Assembly: GCA_016293365.1 (NCBI GenBank)
Contig: JAEDEK010000091.1
Span: 1-7,888 of the forward strand
From: Bulleidia sp.
Lineage (GTDB): Bacteria; Bacillota_I; Bacilli_A; Erysipelotrichales; Erysipelotrichaceae
Direction of reading: 5' to 3'
Length of the DNA: 7,888 bases
This document shows positions 1-6,804 of the stretch, in pieces (the first letter of the stretch is position 1; each line of letters starts with the position of its first letter). The position numbers and the translations under genes were made by a program. Under the pieces are notes generated by a model. It was not told where the DNA came from. It ran no database searches and saw nothing but the letters and a program-made list of their open reading frames with translations.

Positions 1-2491
1 TTTCTTCAAGTCTCTGCAGTGTTTTAGAATCTGTAAAAGTCAGATCCTTCTCTTTTTCAGATGGTCTGAATGCAATCTGAAGACGAGAGATGGCATTGAG
101 CATCAGAGCTTCACCTGGCGCAAAGCAGCTGACTGTTTCCTTTTCAGATGGGGACAACTGAATCATTCTCTGCATACTTTCAAGATCCTTACTCTGCATA
201 TGAAGGATAATTTTAGTCGCACATGAGTTCAGTACCGCTTCTCCATACTTACCATTTTCTAATGCCATGACATCTCTCATCTGCTGAGTTGCAATGACAA
301 GAGAGCAGTTATAGGAACGTGCAAGACGGGCAATGCTCATTGTTCTTTCAGCTGCAACCGTGTTATATGCCATCTTCCACCACTCATCCATGATGATGGA
401 TTTTTTCTTTCCCTTGTTTGCGGTAACGCTTCCCCAGACAAATTCCGTTGCGGTAAAGGTTGCAAGAGCCAGTGTTGCATCGGTCTGATTTTTCTCAAGG
501 CCAATGACAACATAGTCATTTGTAATGTCTACATTTGTCCGTCCATTGAAGTGTGCATAGCTTCCGGAATGCTCAAAAATGGAAAGGACTCTTGCCATCC
601 GATCCGTTTCAGGGGTGTGGTATCTTCGTAAAGTTGACGCAAGATCCGAGATGATCGGGAACCTTTTCTTCCTTCCGGTTGTGCGGTCAGCCCAGATGGA
701 TTCGTTATTATCTGTAATTCCATAACTGTTATATGTCTTTATAATCGCTTCACTCAGTGTCTGCTGCTGGGCAATACCACCAAATTCCTCCTGCGAAAGA
801 ATCCGGAAAAATGAAATCAGAACATCCACTTTCTGAGAAAGAAGAGATGTGGCAAGCAGATCAATTCCTTCTGTATCCATTGCAAAACGGATCGCATCTT
901 CACTTGGATAGGAGATATCAAAGATGTTGAGTCGGGTTGGAGAACCTGTGCCAAGGGAGATAAACTGCCCATGCATCTCATCACAGATCCGCTTGAACTC
1001 ACTCTCCTTTTCCGGCACAATCACAAATACCTGTTGCTGTTTGACACGCTGTCTGATGGAGATCAGCTTGATTGCAACAGACTTGCCCGATCCTGTCTCA
1101 CCACACACAAATACATGAGGATTACTGCCAAGATTACGATCAAAGAAGTCCGGAATGACTGGAGATCCGGTTCTGATATCATCCGCAATATAGATGCCAT
1201 CATGGCATACCAGCTCATAACTGGTAAATGGATAGGTTGCAGAAGCACCATTTGTCAGGCAGTTTCTCTGCATTTTTGAAAACAGTTCATCTGCAATCGA
1301 TGGACATGGAAGTACTGCCTGGAACACCTGTTCTGCCTGATATTCAAAGTCCTGCAGCCTGATATCCATTGAAACTGAAAGATCCCTGATGATTCTTTTC
1401 TTTTCGGAAATCTCAGAAAGACTGCTTCCTGAAACCGTGATAATGACTCCCACATTGTAGAAATCATCCCCGTTTGCAAGTCCTGACTTCAGATACATTG
1501 CTCCCTTCAGCTTTCCCATTGCTTCATATGCGTTGTCTGTTGCAAGGTTTGCCTGCTCGTTTACCGATACGGTTTCCTTGGCAATTGTCCTTGAAAGCCA
1601 GAAGGATTTGGAAGCCTTCGGTTCCTTTCTGTAATAAAGATCCACATCAATGCCTGGTATGCTGTTCCTGTTGAATGTACTTACCCATGCAGCTGCCACC
1701 TTATCCGGAAAGCCTTTTGAAGGAATGAACATGTAGGAATAATACAGTCCATCGCATCGTACAAGAACCGGATCAAGGAATTCAATCCGTTGTGGTGCAA
1801 TGTATTCAGCAGGCGGAATATATGGCCGCTGTGTCTCATCTGCCCCTATTTCCTTTCTGTATTTTTCTTCGATCTGAGCATATCTTTCATCAATCGATAC
1901 AACTTCAGATGTATTCCTGTTAAACAGAGTATAGAAGATTTCTGCTGTATTTCTGTTGGCATCAGCATGCTGGTAAGGAACAACTGTGTTGCCACAACTC
2001 TGCAGAACGGATGCAAGGACCACTCTTTTTTCGTTCAGCCACTGTACGGCAAAGTCCTTGTATCTTTCATCAGTCTTTGGAATATTGCCTTCATATCCAA
2101 AGGAAATGAAGTATCTGCGGTTTACAGTTGACTCCTTGGCAATACGCAAATGGGCAAAGTATTCCCGTCTCATGGAGTTGCAGGCAATATCATCTTTGCT
2201 GTCGATTACCTTTTCAATGTCAGCAATCTGTTCCTTCAGATTTGCTTTTACAGTAATACTTTTGATGTGCAGACTGTCTGGAGCCTGACGCAGAAAGTCA
2301 CCGAATCTTCTGACAATCTTGTTCTGTTCTTCCACCTTTTTCTGAAAAAAAGGAGATGGAATGACTTCCATAACGCAGAACATGTCTCCGTTTTGATCAA
2401 TCACCATCCCCTTGTAAAAATCAGAAATATTGACATTCGATTGAGCCGCATTAACCACTACCGGCTTTTCATGCTTCTTCTTTTTTGCCAT
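1..2491 (-). CDS. virB4: VirB4-type conjugation ATPase (3' end beyond window)
   Basis: A single minus-strand frame stays open from an ATG at 2491 to the left edge, giving 830 codons with no stop; the C-terminus lies outside the window. VirB4/TraE/TrbE proteins are membrane-associated AAA+ ATPases that power T4SS assembly and substrate transfer. I translated the frame by hand. The Walker A motif GETGSGKS is at residues 464-471, the Walker B stretch IIMDE followed by two Trp at 699-703, and the downstream TQQMRD motif at 735-740, as expected for this family. Residues 1 to about 400 form the family's less conserved N-terminal region and start with MAKKKKHEK. VirB4 homologues are about 800 residues, so little is missing. 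The start is supported by the purine-rich site just upstream, inside the end of the preceding PrgI-like gene, which it overlaps by 23 nt. That overlap implies translational coupling. The family call is firm; the exact subfamily is not resolved. Confidence 0.95.
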   Translation of the reverse strand, partial: MAKKKKHEKPVVVNAAQSNVNISDFYKGMVIDQNGDMFCVMEVIPSPFFQKKVEEQNKIVRRFGDFLRQAPDSLHIKSITVKANLKEQIADIEKVIDSKDDIACNSMRREYFAHLRIAKESTVNRRYFISFGYEGNIPKTDERYKDFAVQWLNEKRVVLASVLQSCGNTVVPYQHADANRNTAEIFYTLFNRNTSEVVSIDERYAQIEEKYRKEIGADETQRPYIPPAEYIAPQRIEFLDPVLVRCDGLYYSYMFIPSKGFPDKVAAAWVSTFNRNSIPGIDVDLYYRKEPKASKSFWLSRTIAKETVSVNEQANLATDNAYEAMGKLKGAMYLKSGLANGDDFYNVGVIITVSGSSLSEISEKKRIIRDLSVSMDIRLQDFEYQAEQVFQAVLPCPSIADELFSKMQRNCLTNGASATYPFTSYELVCHDGIYIADDIRTGSPVIPDFFDRNLGSNPHVFVCGETGSGKSVAIKLISIRQRVKQQQVFVIVPEKESEFKRICDEMHGQFISLGTGSPTRLNIFDISYPSEDAIRFAMDTEGIDLLATSLLSQKVDVLISFFRILSQEEFGGIAQQQTLSEAIIKTYNSYGITDNNESIWADRTTGRKKRFPIISDLASTLRRYHTPETDRMARVLSIFEHSGSYAHFNGRTNVDITNDYVVIGLEKNQTDATLALATFTATEFVWGSVTANKGKKKSIIMDEWWKMAYNTVAAERTMSIARLARSYNCSLVIATQQMRDVMALENGKYGEAVLNSCATKIILHMQSKDLESMQRMIQLSPSEKETVSCFAPGEALMLNAISRLQIAFRPSEKEKDLTFTDSKTLQRLEE

Positions 2492-3083
2492 TTTTCCTTC
2501 CCTTCTTTCCTTTTTTCCTGTTTTTCTTTTCCTCTGCCTTCTGCTGTGCCTGCCGTTTCTTCTCTTCTTCAATCACATAGGCATCATCGTCAAAGATGAT
2601 TCCTTCCTGCCCGTAATTGATGTTCTGGAAGTTTTCAGTCACCTTCTGTTCCTTATGTTTTTTCATCCAGGAGTCAATTCTTGCCCGTGGTGTCACCTTC
2701 AGAGTTGTCCTTGAAAGAGAACTGAATGGCTTTGCTTCTGTTTTTACTCGTGGATTATAAATGCTGGATCTTCTTGTTTTCCGATACCTGATCATATGCA
2801 ACAGATATACCGTCAATGGATCACCGTTTCTTCCAATCGCTATTGCAAAAGCAACAAGCAATCCAAGTGAAATCAGAACCGTATTGACTGTCAGCATGTA
2901 TTCCTTTGGAATATCCGCATTGTTCAGTATCACTGCTGCCGTTCCAAAAACGGAAGCACTGACAGCAATACCGCTGAGAAGATCCACTGTTCTGAATGTA
3001 ACAATATCAAAAATGCTGATCCCATTTTCTACGTTTGGAGGATAGATTCCCACAAACGGTCTTTCTTCTTTTTCTTCGCTCAT
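2469..3083 (-). CDS. PrgI-like (VirB3-type) T4SS inner-membrane protein with lysine-rich tail
   Basis: This 204-residue protein has two predicted membrane helices, at about residues 33-53 and 63-84. They are preceded by a short soluble start (MSEEKEERPF) and followed by a conserved-looking NGDPLTVYLLHMIRY segment at 86-100. This layout, directly upstream of a VirB4 gene, matches the PrgI family of Gram-positive conjugation systems, thought to be the VirB3 equivalent that anchors VirB4 at the membrane. PrgI proteins are usually only about 110-140 residues. Here a soluble extension of about 100 residues follows the helices: a basic linker (about 101-145), an acidic patch containing DDD (165-167), then a Lys/Glu/Gln-rich probable helix or coiled coil ending KKGKKGRKNGKKEEA. 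The ATG at 3083 has an AAAGG site 7 nt upstream. The gene overlaps virB4 by 23 nt. The family call rests on topology, the short motif and context, so it is probable rather than certain. Confidence 0.78.
   Translation of the reverse strand: MSEEKEERPFVGIYPPNVENGISIFDIVTFRTVDLLSGIAVSASVFGTAAVILNNADIPKEYMLTVNTVLISLGLLVAFAIAIGRNGDPLTVYLLHMIRYRKTRRSSIYNPRVKTEAKPFSSLSRTTLKVTPRARIDSWMKKHKEQKVTENFQNINYGQEGIIFDDDAYVIEEEKKRQAQQKAEEKKNRKKGKKGRKNGKKEEA
2492..2510 (-). promoter_or_regulatory. purine-rich ribosome binding region of virB4, inside the PrgI-like gene
   Basis: The minus strand carries GGAAAG, AAGGGA and AGGA in close series just before the ATG at 2491. These same bases encode the lysine- and glycine-rich end of the PrgI-like protein, so the tail's codons double as the virB4 initiation site. 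The nearest AGGA is 3 nt from the start and AAGGG is 8 nt away, the better spacing. Confidence 0.65.
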
Positions 3084-3090
3084 GTTATTT

Positions 3091-3095
3091 CCTTT
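3091..3095 (-). promoter_or_regulatory. ribosome binding site of the PrgI-like gene
   Basis: The minus strand reads AAAGG followed by AAATAAC and then the ATG at 3083, a normal spacing. It supports this start for the membrane protein. Confidence 0.7.
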
Positions 3096-3108
3096 CGTTT
3101 TGTATCAG

Positions 3109-3136
3109 AAAAACCAGGTGTTTCTTTTACACCCGG
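3109..3136 (-). terminator. intrinsic-terminator-like hairpin between the S1 protein and PrgI-like genes
   Basis: On the minus strand CCGGGTGT pairs with ACACCTGG (8 bp including one G-U pair) across a 7-nt loop, followed by five T (3109-3113). It starts 6 nt after the S1 protein's stop codon. Outer bases ATCAG and CTGAT (3138-3142 and 3104-3108) are also complementary. The form and orientation fit a rho-independent terminator, yet the PrgI-like and virB4 genes follow with no clear promoter, so read-through or attenuation is likely. Confidence 0.7.
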
Positions 3137-3142
3137 CCTGAT

Positions 3143-4285
3143 TCAGATTCTGATTGCTGATCCGATAATATGTGTTTCCAGCACAGCATTTACTTTGACA
3201 TTGACCTGATCTCCAACTTTCAATGACCTTCCCATCATGACATTGTTTTCAGGAATAACTGCAGTTACACCATTGAGCAGAATGACATTGTAGTGTTTCT
3301 TGTAGGAGTTGTATCCATCCACTGTTCCAAGATAGGAACTTCCAACACTCATTCCCATCAGCATTTCAGCCGAAGCCTTCATCCTTCCGGTTACCGCAAT
3401 TCGGACTGTTCCATCCTCATTGATATGAACCTTGCGGAATCTGACTCTGATTTTATTCCCCGGCTTTACCCAGTCAGCACAGCTTTCCACAAATCTGTCA
3501 TTGAGAGAATAGGCATCGATCCTGTATTCACAACCACAACACTCGACAAGTGCCTTATCATCTCTGACCGCAAGTACATGTGCTTCTGCCAGATCACCGA
3601 CTTTAACCGGATGATCCGTTTTAAGGAAATAGTGCTCTCTCAGCTTCTGCATTGCCTTTACTTTGTCTCCTACGACAAACAGTGTCTTCGTTCCTTTGAA
3701 TGGTCCTTCTTTGATTTCGCTGATTGCAACATTTGCGATACAGAACGGCACTGTCGCCCCTTCCTGATACCTTGCAAGAACAATTTCCCGGTTCAGCTTT
3801 TCCGCTTCATTCATTACTTCATACCCTTCGCCAAACCGGAATTCCGGTTCAAAGTACGATTTTTTTGTGAAGCTGACGATGATTCCATTCCAGATCACTT
3901 CCAGACAGAACACACCACCCATATTCCTGACACCAAATACCGTACCCCAAAGAATATCGCCGTTTCTCATGTATTTTCTGCATTCACTGTAGTTTCTGGC
4001 CCTTTTTTCGTCTTCACTTAATTCGGTTTTCTCAAGTCTCAATGCTTCATCCCCGATGTGACCGATCAGTTCATGTACGACTGTTTCTTCCCCCTTCTGC
4101 TGGATGTCTGCTGTTATTTCATCCACTTTCGTAGAAACTTTCTCATCGACTGGTGAACCGTCTTCTTTTGCAATCCCACCCGGTGCCTCATCAATCTGTC
4201 CGGTTTCCATAACTTCTTCATTTTCATTCATCGGATTTTCCATTGTTTCGCTCATCATGTTGTTTTCTTTGTGCCATACGGGCAC
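3143..4285 (-). CDS. S1/OB-fold domain protein of the conjugation operon
   Basis: This soluble protein of about 380 residues has no signal peptide or membrane segment. Residues 1-100 are acidic and low-complexity. The best S1-like (OB-fold) segment is at about 226-302: it opens VKVGDLAEAHVLAV and includes the second-half pattern VKPGNKIRVRFRKV. A further copy at about 311-380 runs from SVGSSYLGTVDGY to LKVGDQVNVKVNAVL. Residues 104-215, starting RNGDILWGTVFGV, look like a third, more divergent OB-like unit. S1 domains bind single-stranded RNA and sometimes DNA. Such proteins recur in Bacillota conjugative elements, but I know of no settled function; an RNA- or T-strand-binding accessory role is inference. 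The start is uncertain: the GTG at 4285 has AAAGG only 4 nt upstream, while ATGs at 4258 and 4255 (giving MSET) lack a strong site but resemble the PrgI-like gene's start context. The TGA stop is at 3143-3145, just before a terminator-like hairpin. Confidence 0.8.
   Translation of the reverse strand: MPVWHKENNMMSETMENPMNENEEVMETGQIDEAPGGIAKEDGSPVDEKVSTKVDEITADIQQKGEETVVHELIGHIGDEALRLEKTELSEDEKRARNYSECRKYMRNGDILWGTVFGVRNMGGVFCLEVIWNGIIVSFTKKSYFEPEFRFGEGYEVMNEAEKLNREIVLARYQEGATVPFCIANVAISEIKEGPFKGTKTLFVVGDKVKAMQKLREHYFLKTDHPVKVGDLAEAHVLAVRDDKALVECCGCEYRIDAYSLNDRFVESCADWVKPGNKIRVRFRKVHINEDGTVRIAVTGRMKASAEMLMGMSVGSSYLGTVDGYNSYKKHYNVILLNGVTAVIPENNVMMGRSLKVGDQVNVKVNAVLETHIIGSAIRI
4271..4285 (-). 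promoter_or_regulatory. small hairpin covering the possible GTG start of the S1 protein gene
   Basis: GTGCC and GGCAC form a perfect 5-bp stem around a 5-nt loop. The first three bases on the minus strand are the candidate GTG start codon. Folding would partly hide that codon, which would either lower initiation there or favour the ATG at 4258. A stem this short can arise by chance. Confidence 0.35.
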
Positions 4286-4391
4286 TTTTCCTTTCTACAG
4301 GCATTTTTCTACACCGCATCGTGTTATCTGCGCCTGAATCCACTGATAATATCCATGACTGTATCCATTAAGTCATGACAGAAAGTGCATA
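4286..4391 (-). other. 106-nt virD4 / S1-protein intergenic gap with an inverted repeat
   Basis: This is the longest non-coding gap in the window. It holds a perfect 7-bp inverted repeat, CATGACT and AGTCATG, at 4354-4360 and 4371-4377 with a 10-nt spacer. One arm is also part of the 8-bp palindrome GTCATGAC at 4372-4379. No T-run follows, so it does not look like a terminator. I see no convincing -35/-10 pair and no supported small gene. An AAAGG site lies at the downstream end, 4 nt before the GTG at 4285. Confidence 0.5.
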
Positions 4392-6758
4392 CTAGTCGTC
4401 GATATCCACATCACATGACTCCAGATCTACTGTTTTTCTGCGCTTTGCATGGTTCTGCTGAGCCTTTCTTCCAGCTCCTTCTGCTGCCCTCTGTTTTCTG
4501 ATCCGCAAGAGATCATTTTCCCCATGTGAGGCACGTTTTTCCGTTTTCTGCTCTGTTTTTTCAGTCTTTTCTACTGTTACGAATGATGCAGCTTCATTGT
4601 CTTTGTTATTTTCTACCGTTTTTTCTTCAGAAACTGCTGGCTGATCCATGACTAAAGGTGAAGTAAGAGAGCTGATACTTTCCATCAGATAGTACCTTCT
4701 TTCCACGTCTTCCAGTTCCATTTCCTTCAGTCTGCTGACTCTTTCATCCACTCTGTCGTTATATCTGACAAAAGGCATCATGGAATCCGGATAAGGCCGT
4801 AACTGTTTGAAATCAAAGTGGATATATCCAGGCTTTGGTTTAGCTGAAAGCACCCAGTGTTCGGTCCATGGAAACATCTGCAGTTCCATCGGTTGCTCTC
4901 CCTGACGGATAATCAGCACCTTCTGATGCCATCTGCGCGCTTCATCCGGCATGATCAGTTTTCTTGAGACAGTACTGACATTCATATCTCTGCCCATTTT
5001 TGTTGCCAGATTACCTTCTTCATGATGCGATTCACGCAGAATGGATGCTGTTCCTGCAAGTTCGGATACAAAATTCATTGTTTCCTGATCATTTGCTCCA
5101 AGAATGTAATGCGTTCGGCATCCGGAAATGATTGTGTACTGGATGTTCTTGCCATAAAGTTCTTCCAGCAGTTTGATATGCTGAATAATAACGCTGACAT
5201 AGATATGACGTGACCTGCATGTGGTCATAACCGTATCGAAGTTATTGATATGGCCAAGAGAATAGAACTCTTCCAGCATTGCTGTAATACCCTTGCAGCG
5301 GTTTGGTTCTCCAGTGATTGAAGAGATCTGCTCCTCATGGTCGAATGTTGTCATGGCATCCTTGAAGAAAAACGAGAAGAACAGAGAAAGAATCGGTTTA
5401 TATACAGATGCGCCTGGTTTATCCGAAGAAACCAGATAAAAAGCACACTGCTCCTTATTGATATCCGAAAGAACAATGCCATCTCTTGACAGAGTTTCCT
5501 TCAGATGGACGTTATTGAAGATATTCAGAGCCAGCAGTACCGTCTGACACGCTGAATCTGCCACAACATCTCTGCCATTTGTAATATAGGTACGATATGC
5601 AGCACTTGCCGGATGCCATTCCGGAATTGCTTCAAACATCTCCTTTTCCTTGACCAGTATTTCCTTGAAGGAAAGCATCGTGTCATATACTTCACCAATC
5701 GTATATCTGTACTTTGAACCATACATTTCGATGTCTTTCATCAGCTTTGTCAGTTCTTCCCTGTCAAAGCCATTTTTCTCCCCTTCTCGATAGATTGCTT
5801 CACGGAAGTAATTCATCGGATGATCATCCGTTTTTGCATGATCTATGAAGTAGTCCCGGTCAATTCCGGCAACTTTCTTATAAAGCCGGATATATTTTTC
5901 AATAATGTCTTTTTCTCTTGACCATGCAATGTAACCCACGCAGGTTGTAAGAAGATTCAGACCGTTATCGAAAAAGAAATCTCCCGGTTTACCTGAACCG
6001 GCATTTTCCATGTAAATCCGGCAGAACTCATTCAGTCTTCCCGATTCAACTCTTTCAGTTTCCGGATCAATGGTTTCCTTCAAACAGTTCCAGAAGTCTG
6101 AATATGGCAGATATTCGCCAATCATCAGTGCTTTGACCTTTACACCCCGATCCATGGCAAATTTTGCTGTATTACGGAACACTTCCCCCTTTGGGTCGTT
6201 GATGATCAGTGAATCCCCTCGAAGAATTGTCTGCAGAACCTCTGTTTCGACATAGGTAAATGTCTTGCCTGATCCCATCGGAGCAACAATCATGATATTT
6301 CTGTTGCCTTCTGGTCCATTTGGTTTCTTATAGGAGACAACATTATTTGGACCTTTCGAAAAAGTCTTTCCATAGACAGTACTGGTTGTATTTCTGATGT
6401 TTCCAACCTGATAGTTCCTGCGGATATCCTTTTCACTCTGCCAGTCTGCCGATCCGGAATTCTTGTCTTTGGCATACAGTACCCCGTCTTTTTCATAGTC
6501 AATGGTATTTCTACGGTTTCTTTTGCCGTTCATGGCAAGAAATATGATGCATCCTGCTACAGTTGTCGCTGCACTCAACCGGATGTTTTCAACAAATCCG
6601 ATCTTCATGATGTCTGCAATACGGGTTGTAAAACGAAATGCTCCGATCACACTTCCAACAAGAAAACCGGACGAAACAAAAAGCAGTATCACAAAGACTG
6701 CATACACAGCCAGCTTTACAGCCAGACTCTGATTCCTGATTTTTTCCAGTAAATTCAT
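4392..6758 (-). CDS. virD4: VirD4/TraG-type T4SS coupling ATPase
   Basis: This 788-residue protein matches the type IV coupling proteins, membrane-anchored hexameric ATPases that receive the relaxase-DNA complex and pass it to the channel. Hydrophobic helices lie at about residues 12-40 and 62-76. The Walker A motif APMGSGKT is at 159-166, the family's NDPKGE at 187-192, and a Walker B region reading MLEEFYSLG at 494-502, where the usual Asp is Glu. The motif region SRHIYVSVIIQH follows at 516-527. Between Walker A and B, residues of about 230-400 form the helical, variable all-alpha domain that typically recognises substrate. A charged, low-complexity tail of about 90 residues (700-788) ends in the acidic run DVDIDD. 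I start it at the ATG at 6758, which gives MNLLEKIRNQ and has a GAGGT site 8 nt upstream. The same frame stays open to 6908, but that would overlap the lipoprotein gene by 104 nt without any supporting ribosome site. The TAG stop is at 4392-4394. Confidence 0.95.
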   Translation of the reverse strand: MNLLEKIRNQSLAVKLAVYAVFVILLFVSSGFLVGSVIGAFRFTTRIADIMKIGFVENIRLSAATTVAGCIIFLAMNGKRNRRNTIDYEKDGVLYAKDKNSGSADWQSEKDIRRNYQVGNIRNTTSTVYGKTFSKGPNNVVSYKKPNGPEGNRNIMIVAPMGSGKTFTYVETEVLQTILRGDSLIINDPKGEVFRNTAKFAMDRGVKVKALMIGEYLPYSDFWNCLKETIDPETERVESGRLNEFCRIYMENAGSGKPGDFFFDNGLNLLTTCVGYIAWSREKDIIEKYIRLYKKVAGIDRDYFIDHAKTDDHPMNYFREAIYREGEKNGFDREELTKLMKDIEMYGSKYRYTIGEVYDTMLSFKEILVKEKEMFEAIPEWHPASAAYRTYITNGRDVVADSACQTVLLALNIFNNVHLKETLSRDGIVLSDINKEQCAFYLVSSDKPGASVYKPILSLFFSFFFKDAMTTFDHEEQISSITGEPNRCKGITAMLEEFYSLGHINNFDTVMTTCRSRHIYVSVIIQHIKLLEELYGKNIQYTIISGCRTHYILGANDQETMNFVSELAGTASILRESHHEEGNLATKMGRDMNVSTVSRKLIMPDEARRWHQKVLIIRQGEQPMELQMFPWTEHWVLSAKPKPGYIHFDFKQLRPYPDSMMPFVRYNDRVDERVSRLKEMELEDVERRYYLMESISSLTSPLVMDQPAVSEEKTVENNKDNEAASFVTVEKTEKTEQKTEKRASHGENDLLRIRKQRAAEGAGRKAQQNHAKRRKTVDLESCDVDIDD

Positions 6759-6765
6759 GTCTTTT

Positions 6766-6770
6766 ACCTC
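6766..6770 (-). promoter_or_regulatory. ribosome binding site of virD4
   Basis: The minus strand reads GAGGT about 7-8 nt before the ATG at 6758, directly after the T-run of the upstream hairpin. It decides the virD4 start in favour of 6758 over in-frame ATGs further upstream, which lie inside the lipoprotein gene. Confidence 0.75.
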
Positions 6771-6774
6771 AAAA

Positions 6775-6794
6775 AGGCAGCCTTTCGACTGCCT
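6775..6794 (-). terminator. intrinsic-terminator-like hairpin between lipoprotein and virD4
   Basis: On the minus strand, AGGCAG pairs with CTGCCT across an 8-nt loop (TCGAAAGG). The T ending the 3' arm and four more T (6771-6774) make a run of five. The hairpin begins 10 nt after the lipoprotein stop. The U-run touches the GAGGT ribosome site of virD4. There is no matching T-run on the plus side, so it would act only in the direction of the genes. The stem is short (6 bp), so termination is probably partial. Confidence 0.6.
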
Positions 6795-6804
6795 GATACA
6801 CATT

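Noticed and set aside
2335..2353. A/T-rich palindrome CCTTTTT...AAAAAGG with a homopolymer run inside virB4
   Set aside because: It encodes ordinary codons (Pro-Phe-Phe-Gln-Lys-Lys) in an intact frame, with no frameshift or terminator context.
1790..2599. Overlapping plus-strand open frames opposite the 5' part of virB4
   Set aside because: They mirror the virB4 frame on the other strand, show odd Phe/Ser/Cys-rich composition and contain no recognisable motif.
3293..4021. A 242-codon plus-strand open frame opposite the S1 protein gene
   Set aside because: It lies wholly antisense to a well-supported gene, has a Cys/Phe/His-rich composition unlike a real protein, no recognisable domain and no convincing ribosome site.
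4224..4368. Two tiny frames in or near the virD4 / S1-protein gap: 14 codons at 4324-4368 and 31 codons at 4224-4319
   Set aside because: Neither has a ribosome site at proper spacing or a recognisable sequence, and the second mostly overlaps the S1 protein gene. Chance frames are the simpler explanation.
4286..4391. Promoter driving the S1 protein gene
   Set aside because: I looked for -35/-10 boxes on the minus strand. A TATTAT-like stretch exists, but no acceptable -35 lies at 16-18 nt.
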